Part shown: positions 20,253 to 30,423 of the stretch, in pieces
Layout of the letters: each line of letters starts with the position of its first letter
Numbering within the stretch: the first letter of the stretch is position 1
NCBI GenBank assembly: GCA_029215795.1
Contig: JARDYH010000002.1
Span: 14,749,001 to 14,813,000, forward strand
DNA length: 64,000 nt
From: Anniella stebbinsi
Taxonomy: Eukaryota; Chordata; Lepidosauria; Squamata; Anniellidae
Direction: 5' to 3'
The notes under the pieces: generated by a model
Seen by the model: the letters and a program-made list of their open reading frames with translations, nothing else
Told to the model about the DNA's origin: nothing
Databases searched by the model: none
Position numbers and translations under genes: made by a program

Positions 20253-20628
20253 CTTTCCCAGCCTGGTGCCCTCCATGTGTTCGGACCAGTGGAAGCTGGT
20301 GGTTCTGACGCCCGTGGGGTGGTGAATCCACTTCAGGTTCCAGTCAGAACCAGTCAGACCTTTAAAGGAGCTATCAAAGGTGCTTTGCTGTGAGCTGGGC
20401 TAGCCCCCCCCCCCCCAAAAAAAAAGTTACCTCATGCTTCACACCTTGGATAGCTCCTTTAGAGTTCTGAGTTGTTCTGACTGACACCTGGAACGGATTC
20501 ACTGTCCCACTGATATCGGAGCCGCCAGCCTCTACTGGTTTGGACTGCAACTCCCAGTATTCCTGCCTGTTGGCCATGCCGGCTGGGGCTGATGAGAGTT
20601 GAAGTCCATAACATATGGAGGGCATAAG
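20253..20628. mobile_element. Palindromic MITE family G, interrupted
   Basis: Left arm CTGGTGCCCTCCATGTGTT and right arm AACATATGGAGGGCATAAGG are complementary. The inner CTGCAACTCCCAGTATTC and GAGAGTTGAAGTCC also pair. A hAT MITE interrupts the left arm at 20287-20537. This hairpin type is common in reptile genomes; superfamily not assigned. Confidence 0.75.
20287..20537. mobile_element. hAT MITE family P inside MITE G
   Basis: Ends CAGTGGAAGCTGGTGGTTCT and CCGCCAGCCTCTACTG pair imperfectly. Flanks GTTCGGAC (20279-20286) and GTTTGGAC (20538-20545) agree at 7 of 8 bases, and removing the insert restores MITE G. The arms hold CAGTCAGAACCAGTCAGACC facing GAGTTGTTCTGACTGACACC. A C-run and A-run at 20407-20425 mark the loop. 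Confidence 0.88.
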
Positions 20629-20639
20629 GATAAAAAAGG

Positions 20640-21860
20640 AGGATGTTTGATTCTACACCATAGGTTATAAATAATACATTGTAACTAGTTGAAGGAATTG
20701 CAAATAAAGTGGTCTGTTTAGGGACAATTTGAGAAATCTAAGTTTTAATGAAATACATTTGCTTGTTTGTTTTACTTCATAGTTGAAGTTAATGGAACTT
20801 CTTCGTCTAATTTGTTTTATGCAGTTTCTTTGATGTCCCTTATCACATAGTATCTGGCTAACCTCCTGAAATATACACTTCTGATACTGGCATTAGAAAG
20901 AGAGCCTTGCCCAATGGTTAGTGTATTTATGTGGCTTCAAATTCTAGCTCAACAAAGTCATTATTGAAAGGTCTATCAAGGCAAACCTAGCCTACCAGCC
21001 ATGCATGATGATCTGCTACAGACTTGATGAACATTCTCTTCATGCTGCCTGCCTGGGGCAGCCAAAACAAGAGACTGCCAACTGGGCTTGTGCTAATGTT
21101 TCCCATAATTTCCAGATCTCTGAATGATGAAACTGCATACGCAAGAGCTCTATCTACAAAAGTAGATACGATATAGTGAGTTTGTATTAGAAATGGACAA
21201 AAATGGTCTGTTGAATAACAACAGACCAATGTCACATAGCCTGAGTGTATCAAGTCAGTTTGTACTACAAATCTCAAAGATCAAATTCTTTAAGCAGCTT
21301 TAGTTTGTATCCTAGCATAAGCAAACGTTTTATCTCCTTTCTACATTCTGGCCAGCCTGCTACTTCAAACCGTTGGTTCCAATTATTATGACTAGGCCTG
21401 GTGGCTAAATGCTCCCTCTAGGATCAGTGGCAGCATGCCCCTGAATAACAGTTGCCAGGATCAACAGCAGAAGAGAGCTGTTGCCCTTGTGTTCCCATAC
21501 TTCCCGTGGGCATCTGTGGGAAACTGGATGCTTTCTCAGATAAGACATTGGTCTAACCCATCAGGGCTCTTCTTATCTTCTTATTATTCCACCTCAAAAG
21601 TGTTGACCAAGTTGATTGTGTGCAGAACAACTGGTCTATTGATGCTCCTATTGTTCTGGTATGTTTTCCTCTCACAGCTAACAGGAGATGAGGTATGTTC
21701 GATGTGCATTAGGGTAAGTGTTAACCACCAGAACCATGGCCAGAGTCCAAATCCGCCACCACCTCCAACTGTGGCTGCTTTTAGGAAAAATAAAAAGATG
21801 TTGAGAAAACCCATCATGGATATAGTTTGGCCTTAATGAAGTGGTGCGTTACGTATCAAG
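20640..21860. other. Unassigned stretch
   Basis: About 1.2 kb with no recognised repeat. The longest frame (21435-21836, 133 codons) shows no domain and is not supported as an exon. Confidence 0.35.
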
Positions 21861-21869
21861 TCAGATTAG

Positions 21870-22019
21870 GGATATCTGTCGCTGTGGAATCCAGCCCTTT
21901 TGGGGCTTGAGGGACTCACAGTGAGTACCCAGGTTGCATTTGCAGGCCAAGCTGCAGGGTTTTCCTGAAATCTGGGAACTTCTTCCATTTGTTTAAAATA
22001 ATAATAATAATAATAATAA

Positions 22020-22051
<32 letters not shown>

Positions 22052-22330
22052 TGTAAATAGAAATGTGCACCAATTCTGTGGGGCACAGTTTCCATAATTT
22101 ACAGAAATTTCGGTCCCTATTTTCTTAATGTATGCAAATCTTGGCAATACTTACATAAATCACACAAATTGCAACCCCACAATTCATGCACATTTCTATT
22201 TGCCTAAGATTGGAAAACCCACGGGAAAAAACCCGCAGAAAAATCCATGCAGTTCGAGTCAGGCCCGCTTGTGGGGAAACAAGCCAACGTCCAGGGGAGA
22301 TGGTGAGCTGAAGGATTCCTCCAGCATCAC
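21870..22330. mobile_element. hAT-E-like sequence with (TAA)n
   Basis: Contains CCAGGTTGCATTTGCAGGCC, a long (TAA)n/(ATA)n block at 21996-22051, and then AATTTACAGAAATTTC and AATTCATGCACATTTC. The latter match the AATTTGTG-type tracts of family E. Ends not defined. Confidence 0.4.
21996..22051. repeat. (TAA)n microsatellite
   Basis: Two TAA arrays separated by one AAATATAA interruption. Confidence 0.95.
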
Positions 22331-23214
22331 TGTGTAAGATGTGGGTGACTAAGTGAAGGGTAATTCCTAAAGAATCCCTGTATGCCAATTGTTTGTATGC
22401 ATGCAAATATGCTGGCCCAATTCCAGTGTAAGTTTACTTCCATGAGGAAATCCAGACAGATTCTGTGAGCGCATCTGAGGAGAGCGATTTGGGGGGGGGG
22501 GCAGGAGTGGGGAGACAGATTCAAAATCCAAATGTGATCTTGATGTTGGAACTAGGTTTTTCAATACATTTTTGGAAATTAACATGTTATTGATGCCATT
22601 TCAATAACATCCTACTGGTTTGCCGAATTCAGTACTTTACCCCCTGTTATCTCGAGTTTGCCAGACCCTTTGCACGTTCATTTCAGGTTTGTTTCCTCCA
22701 AGCAGGAGGTTGGATTCAATCAGTTCTTTGTTTCTTGTAAATCTTCCCTGAAAAATACACTATTTTCTTATATGCATTCCCCCACGGGTATTTTTGTTTA
22801 GTGAAAAAAAAACATTACACTAAAGTAAGCTCGGCATTGAAAATGTGAATTGATGGAACAGTGGTTCATTGCGGAAAATGTCAAGCAGATAAATACAAGA
22901 TGTATAAAGCTGCCTGACCCAGTTCAATCTAGGGTAGTTTCAAAGGATCAGTCATGGTGACTTCAGCAGGATCTATGCAGTATTATGTTGACTGAGGAGA
23001 CAGTTTATAGTGAGCTCACTGGCCACCATAGCTGGTTGGTTTATTGATTGCCAAGGCCATTGTACAGTGGGGAAGCTTATTCAACCCATTGACTCAGAGA
23101 CAAATATGAATCTCAATCTAAGGTATAGAATTTTATATGCAGTTTGGTTTGCCCCATCTCAAAACAGGCTCACATAGCAAAATGCTAAGTCGCTGGAGTA
23201 CTAGAAAAGGGATG
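22331..23214. other. Unassigned stretch
   Basis: No firm feature. GTATAAAGCTGCCTGACCCA at about 22898 recalls an antisense tRNA-SINE tail, but the rest does not follow. Confidence 0.35.
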
Positions 23215-23300
23215 GTAAAATGCTCAAGGTGTTGGAGTGCCTTCCCTACAAGGTGAAAGCATTTGGGGATTTTAGTTTTGAAACAGAGGGGAGGTTTATA
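23215..23300 (+). mobile_element. CR1/L3-like LINE fragment, doubtful
   Basis: TTGGAGTGCCTTCCCTAC and GCATTTGGGGATTTTAG resemble the coding block LEHLPHEGRLQQLGLF region of the family (compare 2815-2870). Both flanks are lost and the match is short. Confidence 0.4.
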
Positions 23301-23778
23301 AGTAGGGGTATACAACTTTGGGCTGATCTTGCCACCAAGCCAAGTATTGTATTTGCTAGTTCCTGTTTCCAGGCAATCTCCTCCCCACACAGCCCAATGG
23401 AAATGCTGTTGGGAGAGTAGATGGTTGTGTGATGCTGTGGAAACACGCTGAGCACCCTTAACCAGTACTGCACTACCTCCCTGGCTGCGCAATGGTGCAT
23501 GGTTGTACGCTGATGACCTTCAGACAGTGGCATCTGAACTATCCTGCCTCTTTCCTGCTCCAGTGCCTGAATCTAGAAATTTATTTGCTTCAAATTTAAT
23601 GCAAACCTATCTAATATTTTGCAGGTACCTTACCTTGGGATATGTGTAAATAGATGCAATGGTCAAACAATGGGGTCGGGGAGGAAAACAAATCTCTTTT
23701 TAATACCCTTGAATGCTAGAAAATGTCCTTCCACAAAACTCTGCAATGATTGTCATAAATTTGTCAGGCTTCAGCCCC
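23301..23778. other. Unassigned stretch
   Basis: No recognised element. Confidence 0.35.
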
Positions 23779-23781
23779 TTA

Positions 23782-24343
23782 GGGGGAATCCACACAGTCC
23801 TTTGGAACATTTTAAAAAGTATTTTAAAACATTCCAAATAGGTGCGTTCTAAAACGTCTTAGGCCACACTACTGAGTACTCACGTTACAGGAGAACAGTC
23901 TTCCATCTTTAAAGCGGTGTGTGCGGTCACACGCTGTTCTGCCCTGTCTCTTTCGTTTTTCAATGAATTTAGGGCAAGGCATTGTGGGGGTTGTAGTTCA
24001 GTTACACACTTCCTTCTTAGTTCCTCTGTCATTCCCTAGCGAGTATAGGGCTAAGAATTGTGGGTGTTGTAGTTCACTCACCCACTTCCTCTTTCTTCCC
24101 CACCAATCAACTGCTACGCATTTGGGCTCTGGTCAATGAAGCACTGCCCCCAGGAATCACAAGCGGTAAGGAAGGACACATTATTTTACTTAAAACGATT
24201 TATTAAAAGTGAAACCGTTGTATATAACTGAAGTGAGTTTTAAAAAACCTCAGATATACAACGTTATAGGGAGTGCGTCATGTGGCCCAAAGAGTTTTCA
24301 TAACCCTTATAAAACGTCAAAAAACTCGTGTGTAGATAGGCTC
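23782..24343. mobile_element. PIF/Harbinger-like element H with TTA duplication
   Basis: Ends GGGGGAATCCACACAG and GTGTGTAGATAGGCTC are a weak inverted pair, flanked by TTA at 23779-23781 and 24344-24346. Inside, two direct copies of a box read TTGTGGGGGTTGTAGTTC and TTGTGGGTGTTGTAGTTC. A segment at 23883-23935 is also found inside foldback element 2 (25340-25390). No transposase; 562 bp. Confidence 0.6.
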
Positions 24344-24489
24344 TTAGAATTGGCAATGATGTCTGCACATTTCATCCAATTCTACACAAAAAACCAAAAA
24401 GTGATAGGCAGGCTCCCTTTTTAAAAGGCTACTTGCGCAACAGCACAGCAAAATTTGTTTGCTACTTTGCATACTTCGTTGCCTTGAGA

Positions 24490-24626
24490 GCGGGGTCTTC
24501 TTTCTTTCTTTCTATTTTCTTTCAAATACCCCTGGCATTTTCAGGAGCCCAGGAGTTCTTTCTGTATGCTTATTGGAAAGGGCAAGGTCACATGGTCTCC
24601 AGTAGGCATTTACTAAGAATTGCTGG
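24490..24626. mobile_element. Unclassified dispersed repeat U, copy 1
   Basis: CAGGAGCCCAGGAGTTCTTT, GGTCACATGGTCTCCAGTAG and GCATTTACTAAGAATTGC reappear in reverse orientation at 36960-37060, including the TTTC/AAAG microsatellite at one end. Foldback element 2 is inserted at its right edge, so this copy predates it. Confidence 0.65.
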
Positions 24627-24789
24627 TAGGGGTGTGCATCGGATCGGATCCGATCCACGATCCGAATCCGATCCGCCCCAAAATCGGGAAAATCCGATCC
24701 GATCAACCTCCGATCCGATCCGATCCAATCCGCCGAGGTCCGATGCGGATCGGACGCCATTTTGAATGCTTTTTCCCATAGCCAAGTAT

Positions 24790-25085
24790 TGTTTTACAAA
24801 AACGCCTATAACTTTTTCATTTTTAAAGATAGAAGGATGAAACTTGGGCACATTGTAGACTGGTTAGGGATAGTTATCTGTGAGAAATTTCAGAAAGATT
24901 GGTGCATGCGTTTTGTGGCAAGGTATTTTTGAAACAATGAGGAAAGAAACGCCTATAACTTTTTTATTTTAAAAGTTAGACGTCTGAAAGTTGCTCACTT
25001 TGTAGATGGGTTAGGGGTAGATATGTGTCAGAAATTTCAGAATTATAGGTCCAGGCATTTGATGGCTAAGGAATTTTTAGATTAA
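24790..25085. repeat. Left arm: two ~150-bp repeat units
   Basis: Two direct units, each with ACGCCTATAACTTTTT near its start and AATTTCAGAA near the middle. They are the reverse complement of units in 25385-26375; the first unit matches the last unit at 26235-26360 best. Confidence 0.85.
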
Positions 25086-25384
25086 AAGTTTCAAAAGTTT
25101 TTCCACAGAGGCTTGGTTTCCCCCGTCTCCCACTCCCGCCTCCTGCGAAGAAAAAGGAAACACTCTCTCTCGATCTCTTTGATCCTTGCATGCATGGCTG
25201 CAACTGAGCTAGTATCCATTACAAAAGGAGAAACAAAGTAACTACATTAAAGCACTTGGCTCGTGTCTGCTTTGATACTTTCACTTTTTACTCAAGCAGA
25301 ACGGCTGAGCCTAGGATCACTCTCTCTCGATCGCTAGGATCGTTACAGGAGAAATTTTCTACAGTCTTCAAAGTGGTGTGTGCA

Positions 25385-26375
25385 GACACCTTGCCACCAC
25401 ATGCCTGGACCCAGCTTTCTGAAATTTTACACACATATCAAGCGAAGTGTTCCCTGTAATGTGCCCATGTTTCCTGTTTGTATCTTTAAAAATAAAAAAA
25501 TGGGAGGCGTAACTGTATTTACCCCACTACTACCCATTTTTCTAAAATTAATTGCCATACAAGGCAAGCACCTACGTTTTTGAAATTTCACACACATAGG
25601 TCCCAAGGTACCACCTACAATGTGGCAAAGTTTCATGTACGTAACTTTAAAAATAACAAAGTTATAGGCATTCCTGGATATTTATTAAAAAATTAATTGC
25701 CACAAAACGCATGCACCAATCTTTCTGAAATTTCTCACAAATAACTATCCCTAACCAGTCTACAATGTGCCCAAGTTTCCTGTTTGTATCTTCAAAAATA
25801 AAAAAGTGGGAGGCATAACTGTATTTCTCAATGGGAAAGTGCAATGCAATGATTCCCTATGGGCAAGTACTGTCCAATGAATCCCTACGGGCAAGTGCTG
25901 TCCAATGAATCCCTCATTGTTTCAAAAATTAATTGCCACACCAGGCAAGCACCAATGTTTCTGAAATTACACACACATATCAAGCCAAGTGGTACCTGTA
26001 ATGTGCCCAAGTTTCTTGTTTGTATCTTCAAAAATAAAAAAGTGGGAGGCGTAACTGTATTTACCCCACTACTACCCATTTTTCTAAAATTAATTGCCAC
26101 ACAAGGCAAGCACCTATGTTTCTGAAATTTCACACACATAGGTCCCAAGGTACCACCTACAATGTGGCAAAGTTTCATGAGTGTAACTTTAAAAATGACA
26201 AAGTTATAGGCATTCCTGGGTATTTATTAAAGAATTAATTGCCACAAAACGCATGCACCAATCTTTCTGAAATTTCTCACAGATAACTCTCCCTAACCAG
26301 TCTTCAATGTGCCCAAGTTTCATCCTTCTATCTTTAAAAATGAAAAAGTTATAGGCATTTATGTAAAACAATACT
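25385..26375. repeat. Right arm: tandem ~150-bp units in a ~542-bp higher-order repeat
   Basis: Monomers share TTAATTGCCACA, TTTCTGAAATTTC, CACACATA or CTCACA, AATGTGCCCAAGTTTC, and a closing A-rich GGCATAACTGTATT-type box. The blocks 25385-25835 and 25928-26375 are near copies of each other at an offset of about 542 bp, so an array of monomers was itself duplicated. Confidence 0.85.
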
Positions 26376-26664
26376 TGGCTATGGGAAAAAGCATTCAAAA
26401 TGGCGTCCGATCCAGATCGGACATCCGGTCCGATCCGATCCGACCATCCTCCGATCTGATCCGACCCCCCAGGTCCGATTCTGATCCGCTATCCGATCCG
26501 ATCCGGGGGGTCAGTGCACATCCCTAATTGCTGGGGTCCTCTAAATGCTAGAGGAAGGGTATTTTTTTTAATTAAGCAGATTGCAAGCTGCTGAAAGCAT
26601 GGCAAACTCTACACTACGGATGGGTTTCTCTGACATCTCTAACTACAGAAGGAAGGGTTTTAGG

Positions 26665-27142
26665 TAGGGTGACCATATGAAAAGGAGGACCGTATCCCCA
26701 AAATGGGAGAAGCACCTTGGATAACTCCTTTAGAGTTCTGGCTGGTTCTGGCTGAAACCCAGACTGGAATCACAGCCACAACAAAATCAGAGCCACCAGT
26801 TCCCACTGCACAAATCATATTGCCACAGTGACCATATGGAGAGGAGGACCGGGCTTCTGTATCTTTAACAGTTTGAATGAAAGGGGAATTTCAGCAGATG
26901 TCATTTGTATACATGCAGCACCCGGTGAAATTCCCTCTTCATCACAACAGTTAAAGCTGCAGGAGCCCTGCCCTCTTTTGTACCTGGTCACTCTAGTATA
27001 GCTCCTGCAAGTTTAACTTTTGTGATGAAGAGAGAATTTTAATAGTGCTGCATGCATACAAATGACACCTGCTGAAATTCCCCTTTCAATACTGCTGTTA
27101 AAGATACAGGAGCCCTGTTCTCCTTTTCATATGGTCACTCTA
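26665..27142. mobile_element. Composite MITE Q with captured hAT fragment, copy 3
   Basis: Starts TAGGGTGACCATATGAAAAG and ends CTTTTCATATGGTCACTCTA. TTTTAGG flanks both sides (26658-26664 and 27143-27149). Just inside the left end it joins the middle of MITE P at CCGTATCCCCAAAATGGG. Then come the P right end, CACAAATCATATTGCCACAG and a complete Q palindrome from about 26825. Confidence 0.85.
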
Positions 27143-27147
27143 TTTTA

Positions 27148-27294
27148 GGGCACAGTCCTATGCATGTTTGAGAGGGGGAAAGTCCAACAACTTCCAGCAT
27201 CCCAGAGTTCTTCTAACTCCTTAATATGGCTAACTGGGGAATGCTGGGAGTTGTAGGACTTCATTTCTGTCAAAACATGCATAGGATCGAGCCT
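27148..27294. mobile_element. PIF/Harbinger-like MITE I with TTA duplication
   Basis: GGGCACAGTCCTATGCATGT at the left pairs with ACATGCATAGGATCGAGCCT at the right. TTA flanks both sides (27145-27147, 27295-27297). The centre is a hairpin, with CCAGCATCCCAGAGTTCTTC facing GGGGAATGCTGGGAGTTGTA. It directly abuts composite MITE copy 3. Confidence 0.78.
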
Positions 27295-27368
27295 TTAGAG
27301 GTGTAGAAGTGCAGAAGTTTTGGCCTTTGGTTGCCTTTAATGTAAATGCTCTTGCTGCCTTTTGTTTA

Positions 27369-28101
27369 CCGTATTTCATCAATTCTAAGATGCACTTTTT
27401 CCCCCATTTAAATGTCTCTGAAAAGGGGGTGCGTCTTAGAATCGATGGCAAAGAATTGCAGGTTTTTTAGGGCTGTGCCTCCTCGGCCTGGAAATGCCGC
27501 GCCTACCTTGAGGAAGGAGCACCTTCTCCTCAGGAAGGGATGGCAGCGGCAGTGGCGTCCTCCTCTTGCCTGGGGGTCTTCTGCTCCTCCCCCTCCGCCT
27601 CCTCGTCCTCGTCTTCATCGTGAGGAGAGAGAGACCGAGGGGGTGGCGGGGGGAGCAGCAGCAGTCCACGCGCAGGCACACTGGAGGGGCCCTGCTGCTG
27701 CTCCCCCCTCCCCATGCCTTTCCTGGGCATGGGCAGACGCCTTGCATACGGTATCCCCAAAGCGATAAAAGTAATGGAGGGAAGGAAACGTCGCTCGCCG
27801 CATGCACGTGGGATCGCAGCCTCGGTCGCTTTAACGCTGTGTTTCCAGGCCGAGGAGGCCGCTGCCAGTGGCACTGATGGTGAGGACCGGGCAGTGATGG
27901 AGGTGAGTGGGGAAGGGGAGGAAGGGGGGCATGCACAGCCCTACCGTATTTCTTCGATTTGAAGATGCACTTTTTCCCCAAATAAACGTGTCTGAAAACA
28001 GGGTGCATCTTAGAATCGACGCAAAGCTTTTTCGCTGTTGGTGGCCCTGAAATTAAGGTGCGTCTTACAATCGATGGCGTCTTAGATTCAATGAAATACG
28101 G
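27369..28101. mobile_element. Mariner-like MITE copies around a CpG-rich core
   Basis: CCGTATTTCATCAATTCTAA at the left and TTCAATGAAATACGG at the right are inverted, each bordered by TA (27367-27368, 28102-28103), as in Tc1/mariner insertions. A third terminus, CCGTATTTCTTCGATTTG, starts at 27944 and is also preceded by TA, so 27944-28101 alone may be a complete 158-bp MITE. The core 27468-27943 is CpG-rich with ends TAGGGCTGTGC and GCATGCACAGCCCTA and internal complementary CTCCTCGGCCTGGAAA and TTTCCAGGCCGAGGAG. No flanking 8-bp duplication was found for the core. Open frames here are low-complexity Pro/Arg/Ser strings. Confidence 0.6.
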
Positions 28102-28103
28102 TA

Positions 28104-29570
28104 TACAACTGTTTTCAATAGACATGGATGTTGAAAGGCAGAGGCCTGAAAAAAATCACCCTCTTTTATTTTCCATGATGCCACTTATAGAGGAAGTTGC
28201 ACAATGTCATCTTAACCTTGACAGTATACTAGGGGCAGGCACAGGGGTATAAACAGCAACCGCTCTTTAGTAATTTCTTCAGTGTATTAGTCACACTCTA
28301 GCTTTCCCTAATATCAGATATTCACGGATATTTGTTCCAGTAATTCAGTTTCATTACAGGCACCCTGAACCAAATCATGTCTTGTGTATGACTGCCATGG
28401 ATCTTTCTGAGAATTAGGGGGTATATACAAAATTATTTTGTTTATGCTACATTTTCTGTTCTTGTCCTCATTCAGTAGGGAATTATGATAGTTGTTTGAG
28501 GTCATTTCCATTGAAGCAGAGAACAGTAGAGCTTCCTGGGAAATCTTTAAGTATTTGCTGTGGAGAAGAAATAACTAGAAAGAAGCAGGCAACATAGTTA
28601 ATGCTAGCCAACATAGCCAAAGTCCAGCAAAACCAGCATTCACATTCTCCCATGATGCTCTTGCATACCACTTGCTTTTAGTATCTAAAAGACAAGCTCA
28701 TTTGGCTCCAAGGGGGACATTCAGGAGGAATTCAAAAGTTTGATTTCTTTGTAGAGTTTATTTTTGGTCCTGGCTTTGCTGCTTTGTAGTCCTAGTAGTG
28801 GGAGCAATCGCCTTTCCCTGTCCTGCCTAACGTCTTTCCAGCACCAGTCAAGAACCTTTTCTCCATGCCTTCCGGCATGTAATCTGAACTGGCTTTGGTT
28901 GTTACTGATGATTGTATTATTGCTCTGTTGGTTTAAGTCTTGATAGTTTTATGGCTTCTGCTGCTTGTCATGTTTCTAATGCTTTACCATTAGGGATGCT
29001 GCGGGCATCCAGTTGGGTCCTGGAACCCAGCAGGCAGCCCCCTGTCCAGATCCCTGGACCTGGCTCACTGAGCCATGGGGCACTCACACATGTACTCATC
29101 AAGCGCTGTGTGGTTCATGAGAACGCTGCAGCCACCCAGTTCTCCCTGTGAGCTGGCTGCAAGCTAGCATTTCCTGTTAACTCGTGAGCTCCTGAAAGTG
29201 GTCAGGTCTGATCTTGCACACAATGACTGCCTAAATAGCCAGTTCTGCCAGAGTAGAGGCATGAAAGTGGCTCTTTATGCAAGGGTGATTTAGAACTTCC
29301 TAGGGGAAGCCCTGAAACGAGTAGTAATTCTCATTTCTGGAAGGAGGAAGCTAAACAGAACTCCCTTATCTGTGCCCATCAACCTGCCTCCTTCCAGAAA
29401 CAAGTGTCGCCAGAAGCACTAAATCATCATTGTGCAAGCGGTGGGGGCTGCTTGCACAACAAAATCAGTGGGGCACAGAAGAACCAGTGGAAATGTTAGT
29501 GCCCTGTTGGATGCTGGTCATAATATTGGTCATATTTTTACAAGTACAGAGGGTTGATGCATTTGCAGTA
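28104..29570. other. Unassigned; hairpin at 29335-29402
   Basis: No gene found. TTTCTGGAAGGAGG and CCTCCTTCCAGAAA are exact complements about 40 bp apart near 29335-29402. At 28985 TTAGGGATGCTGCGGG resembles a family F left end, without a visible partner. Confidence 0.4.
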
Positions 29571-29647
29571 CAATCCTATACCCACTTTCATGGGAGCAAA
29601 CCCCATTGAAGGCAACAGGGCTTCCTTCTGAGTATTGGATTGTGCCA
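29571..29647. mobile_element. Palindromic MITE J, 77 bp
   Basis: GTACAATCCTATACCC and TATTGGATTGTGCC are the inverted ends. The inner GCAAACCCCATTGAAGGC faces ACAGGGCTTCCTTCTGAG. A common short reptilian palindrome with ends like MITE I. Confidence 0.65.
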
Positions 29648-30118
29648 TTAATTGACAATCTGTGACAAGAAAAATAATATTTATTGTCATTACCAACAAT
29701 TAAAAGATTCCCTCTCTAGATGTTCTTTTTCCCCCCTCCTTGGATAACTGAAGGAATTCTTCTACATTTTGGATCCATTGTACAATTCCCTCCACCTCTC
29801 TCAATCTTACAAGAATTTCTGCTGCCTGTTCAAATGTAATGCATTTTTGCCGTTGATAAATTATTTTTCTTATCAGTCTTTGACAATTTGTATTCTAACA
29901 CTCTTGCACTCTGCCATCACACCAGACTGGGAGAATTATTCTAGTGTGACCACTGTTTGAATGTACTCTTTGGTGTACTTTCACGTTCTGCCCGAGGCAC
30001 TTTGTCTGCCTGCCATATTTTTTATACTACCCTGTTGACCTGAGAGAGAAACAGCAGTCTGTATGGCAGAAAATAGCATATTGTTGAAGCCGCTGCTTTG
30101 CATGGAGGCATTTCTGCC
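29648..30118. other. Unassigned stretch
   Basis: No recognised element. Confidence 0.35.
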
Positions 30119-30184
30119 TTTTCTTTCCCTTAACTGAAATAGATGTTATTGTTTTCTTTCCCTTAACTGAAATAGATGTTATTG
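30119..30184. repeat. Perfect 33-bp tandem duplication
   Basis: The unit starting TTTTCTTTCCCTTAACTG occurs twice head to tail without mismatch (30119-30151, 30152-30184), which suggests a recent event. Confidence 0.95.
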
Positions 30185-30219
30185 TTAGGATTGTTTCTTT
30201 TCCAATTAAAAACATATTG

Positions 30220-30244
30220 CATATATATATATATATATATATAT
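30220..30244. repeat. (AT)n microsatellite
   Basis: About 12 AT units. Confidence 0.95.
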
Positions 30245-30399
30245 CACATGACCATTTCAAATAGGTTGGGAAAACCTCCACTTGTATCCAGTGAAAAGGA
30301 TTGGCACTTTTTCTGCAGATGAGGGAGAATGGATGGTCAAAACCAATCTTGGACAAAAAAAATCAAGACCAAGCTACCAGTGTATGATTCTATATATTA

Positions 30400-30423
30400 T
30401 ACACACACACACACACACACACA
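30400..30423. repeat. (CA)n microsatellite
   Basis: About 12 CA units directly abutting the 5' boundary of the following L2 fragment. Confidence 0.95.

Larger units (their letters stand above)
24627..26526. mobile_element. hAT-like foldback element 2, 1.9 kb
   Basis: It begins TAGGGGTGTGCATCGG and ends GTCAGTGCACATCCCTA, flanked by a perfect 8-bp duplication ATTGCTGG (24619-24626 and 26527-26534). Subterminal regions of about 130 bp (24640-24760, 26405-26505) are inverted arrays of GGATC/GATCC. Inside these, the left arm (24790-25085) and right arm (25385-26375) are built of a ~150-bp repeat in opposite orientation. A spacer at 25090-25380 separates them. No open frame resembles a transposase. 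Compared with element 1 only the termini and the GATCC arrays are shared. Confidence 0.88.

Noticed and set aside
25385..26375. CRISPR-like or ordinary satellite array
   Set aside because: The units are diverged, unequal, lie inside an 8-bp-flanked transposon and face inverted copies; no spacers of uniform size.
27436..28125. A 229-codon minus-strand open frame
   Set aside because: Rich in Pro, Arg, Ser and Leu strings, lies across the CpG-rich hairpin and mariner-like ends, and has no domain. A chance frame.
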